Below are positions 63,263 through 64,000 of a DNA stretch of 64,000 bases, one piece after another; the first letter of the stretch is position 1, and each line of letters starts with the position of its first letter. The stretch is taken from the NCBI GenBank assembly GCA_900708905.1, contig CAADRB010000022.1, forward strand, positions 49,457 through 113,456. The letters are read 5' to 3'. The position numbers and the translations under genes were made by a program. A model generated the notes under the pieces. That model ran no database searches. It was not told the DNA's origin and worked only from the letters and a program-made list of their open reading frames with translations. The stretch is from Hymenolepis diminuta. Lineage: Eukaryota; Platyhelminthes; Cestoda; Cyclophyllidea; Hymenolepididae.

Positions 63263-64000
63263 ATGGTAGATACTAATGAAACTAATGAAAAGAAAAGACA
63301 CGCTGTAGTAGTGTCAATAAAAGTGAAACACAGGAATTTGGAAATTGCAAGTTTTCTAAAAGTCTCCACATCTTTCATTTACAAAGTTAGAAAGGAGCTG
63401 ATAAAAAAAAATGGAGACAAATTAGCCGCCATGAAGAAGAGAAAAAAGGAGCCTTGTTAGCACTCTGCTGACTCATTCATTCAGAGGCCGTGAGAAGAGT
63501 GCATGACATGATGGACGAAAATCCTGGGAAGTCAATGTGCGACATCTTGTCAAACATCTTCAAGTGTCTGAGGAAAAACGATATACAAGGCATGTTGTTC
63601 ATCAAGACCTCAGATGTAAGTCATCCGTTCTTAGATGTTGATGTGGACAAAAACAACTCAAAGGGATCGTTTAAAGCACATGAAAAACGGTTCTTAAACA
63701 AATTGAAGCACCCAGAAGAACATGAGTGTCTTTGGTTTTTCTCCGACGAAAATACCTTCCACCAGAATGAAAAGTCAATCGAGGAAATATTAGGTGCGTA
63801 TGCGTGGGTGAACCCTACTGAAGTTTCAAACGTTATGCGCGCACGAAATTTTCGTCATCAGTGGTTCTGTTAGCGGTGAGGAGGGGTACATCATGACTCC
63901 TCTATTTTTCCACAGGCTCTGAGAGTCAATGCAGATCCGGTGCGAATACCTATGTGGAGACTCCTCAAACCGCTGTTATTAAGCTGCCTCCAATAGACAG
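63263..64000 (+). pseudogene. Frameshifted Tc1/mariner-superfamily transposase, cut by window edge
   Basis: A decayed DDE/D transposase. 63263-63457 encodes a helix-turn-helix DNA-binding part (EIASFLKVSTSFIYKVRKEL). After a stop, 63490-63870 carries RRVHDMMDENPGKSM, then LNKLKHPEEHECLWFFSDEN (with the first catalytic Asp) and NPTEVSNVM. Frame shifts follow, with the motif usually read MPPHFFPQGLRVNAD visible in pieces after 63880 (FPQALRVNAD) and ANTYVETPQTAVIKLP up to the edge. The middle of the domain (63540-63650) is scrambled. At least one stop and two frameshifts make it non-functional. The inverted repeats and second half lie outside or are unrecognisable. Confidence 0.85.

Overview
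The window is AT-rich nuclear DNA of a metazoan, with intron-containing genes, degenerate transposons and two short runs of N. Several introns are extremely short: the kinase gene at 2384-3543 has six introns of 29-55 nt, and RPS26 has one of 34 nt. Other genes here have introns of 0.4-6 kb. A mix of roughly 30-nt introns and long introns, together with low GC, is typical of parasitic flatworms, so I infer a platyhelminth, most likely a tapeworm. This rests on gene architecture and not on a marker gene.

Layout. 1-1740: repeats, comprising a foldback element, LTR-like direct repeats and a 99-bp tandem duplication. 2384-5328: a divergent cyclin-dependent kinase (+ strand, 7 exons) tail to tail with a Wee1-type kinase (- strand, 5' exon first at 5328), with stop codons about 190 bp apart. 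7398-7848: RPS26 (- strand). 11172-13098: an unrecognised multi-exon gene (- strand) supported by phase-matched exons. 13.1-28.4 kb: mostly non-coding, with a degenerate non-LTR reverse transcriptase at 25.9-26.7 kb and other repeat pieces. 29002-38595: a KIAA0513 (SBF2-domain) orthologue on - in 8 exons, with a CCAAT-rich upstream region. 39-47.7 kb: mostly non-coding, with an exon that resembles the start of a 7-TM receptor. 47716-57220: a five-TM prominin on - in 4 exons. 57.3-64 kb: non-coding DNA and a frameshifted Tc1/mariner transposase running off the right edge.

The most notable biology is in the kinase pair. The CDK keeps the Thr-Tyr of the glycine loop that Wee1 kinases target, but has cysteine where the activating T-loop threonine should be and a rearranged PSTAIRE helix. 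The neighbouring gene is itself a Wee1-type kinase whose glycine loop is degenerate. I see no CRISPR array, rRNA or canonical tRNA gene, and no clearly new multi-gene system.
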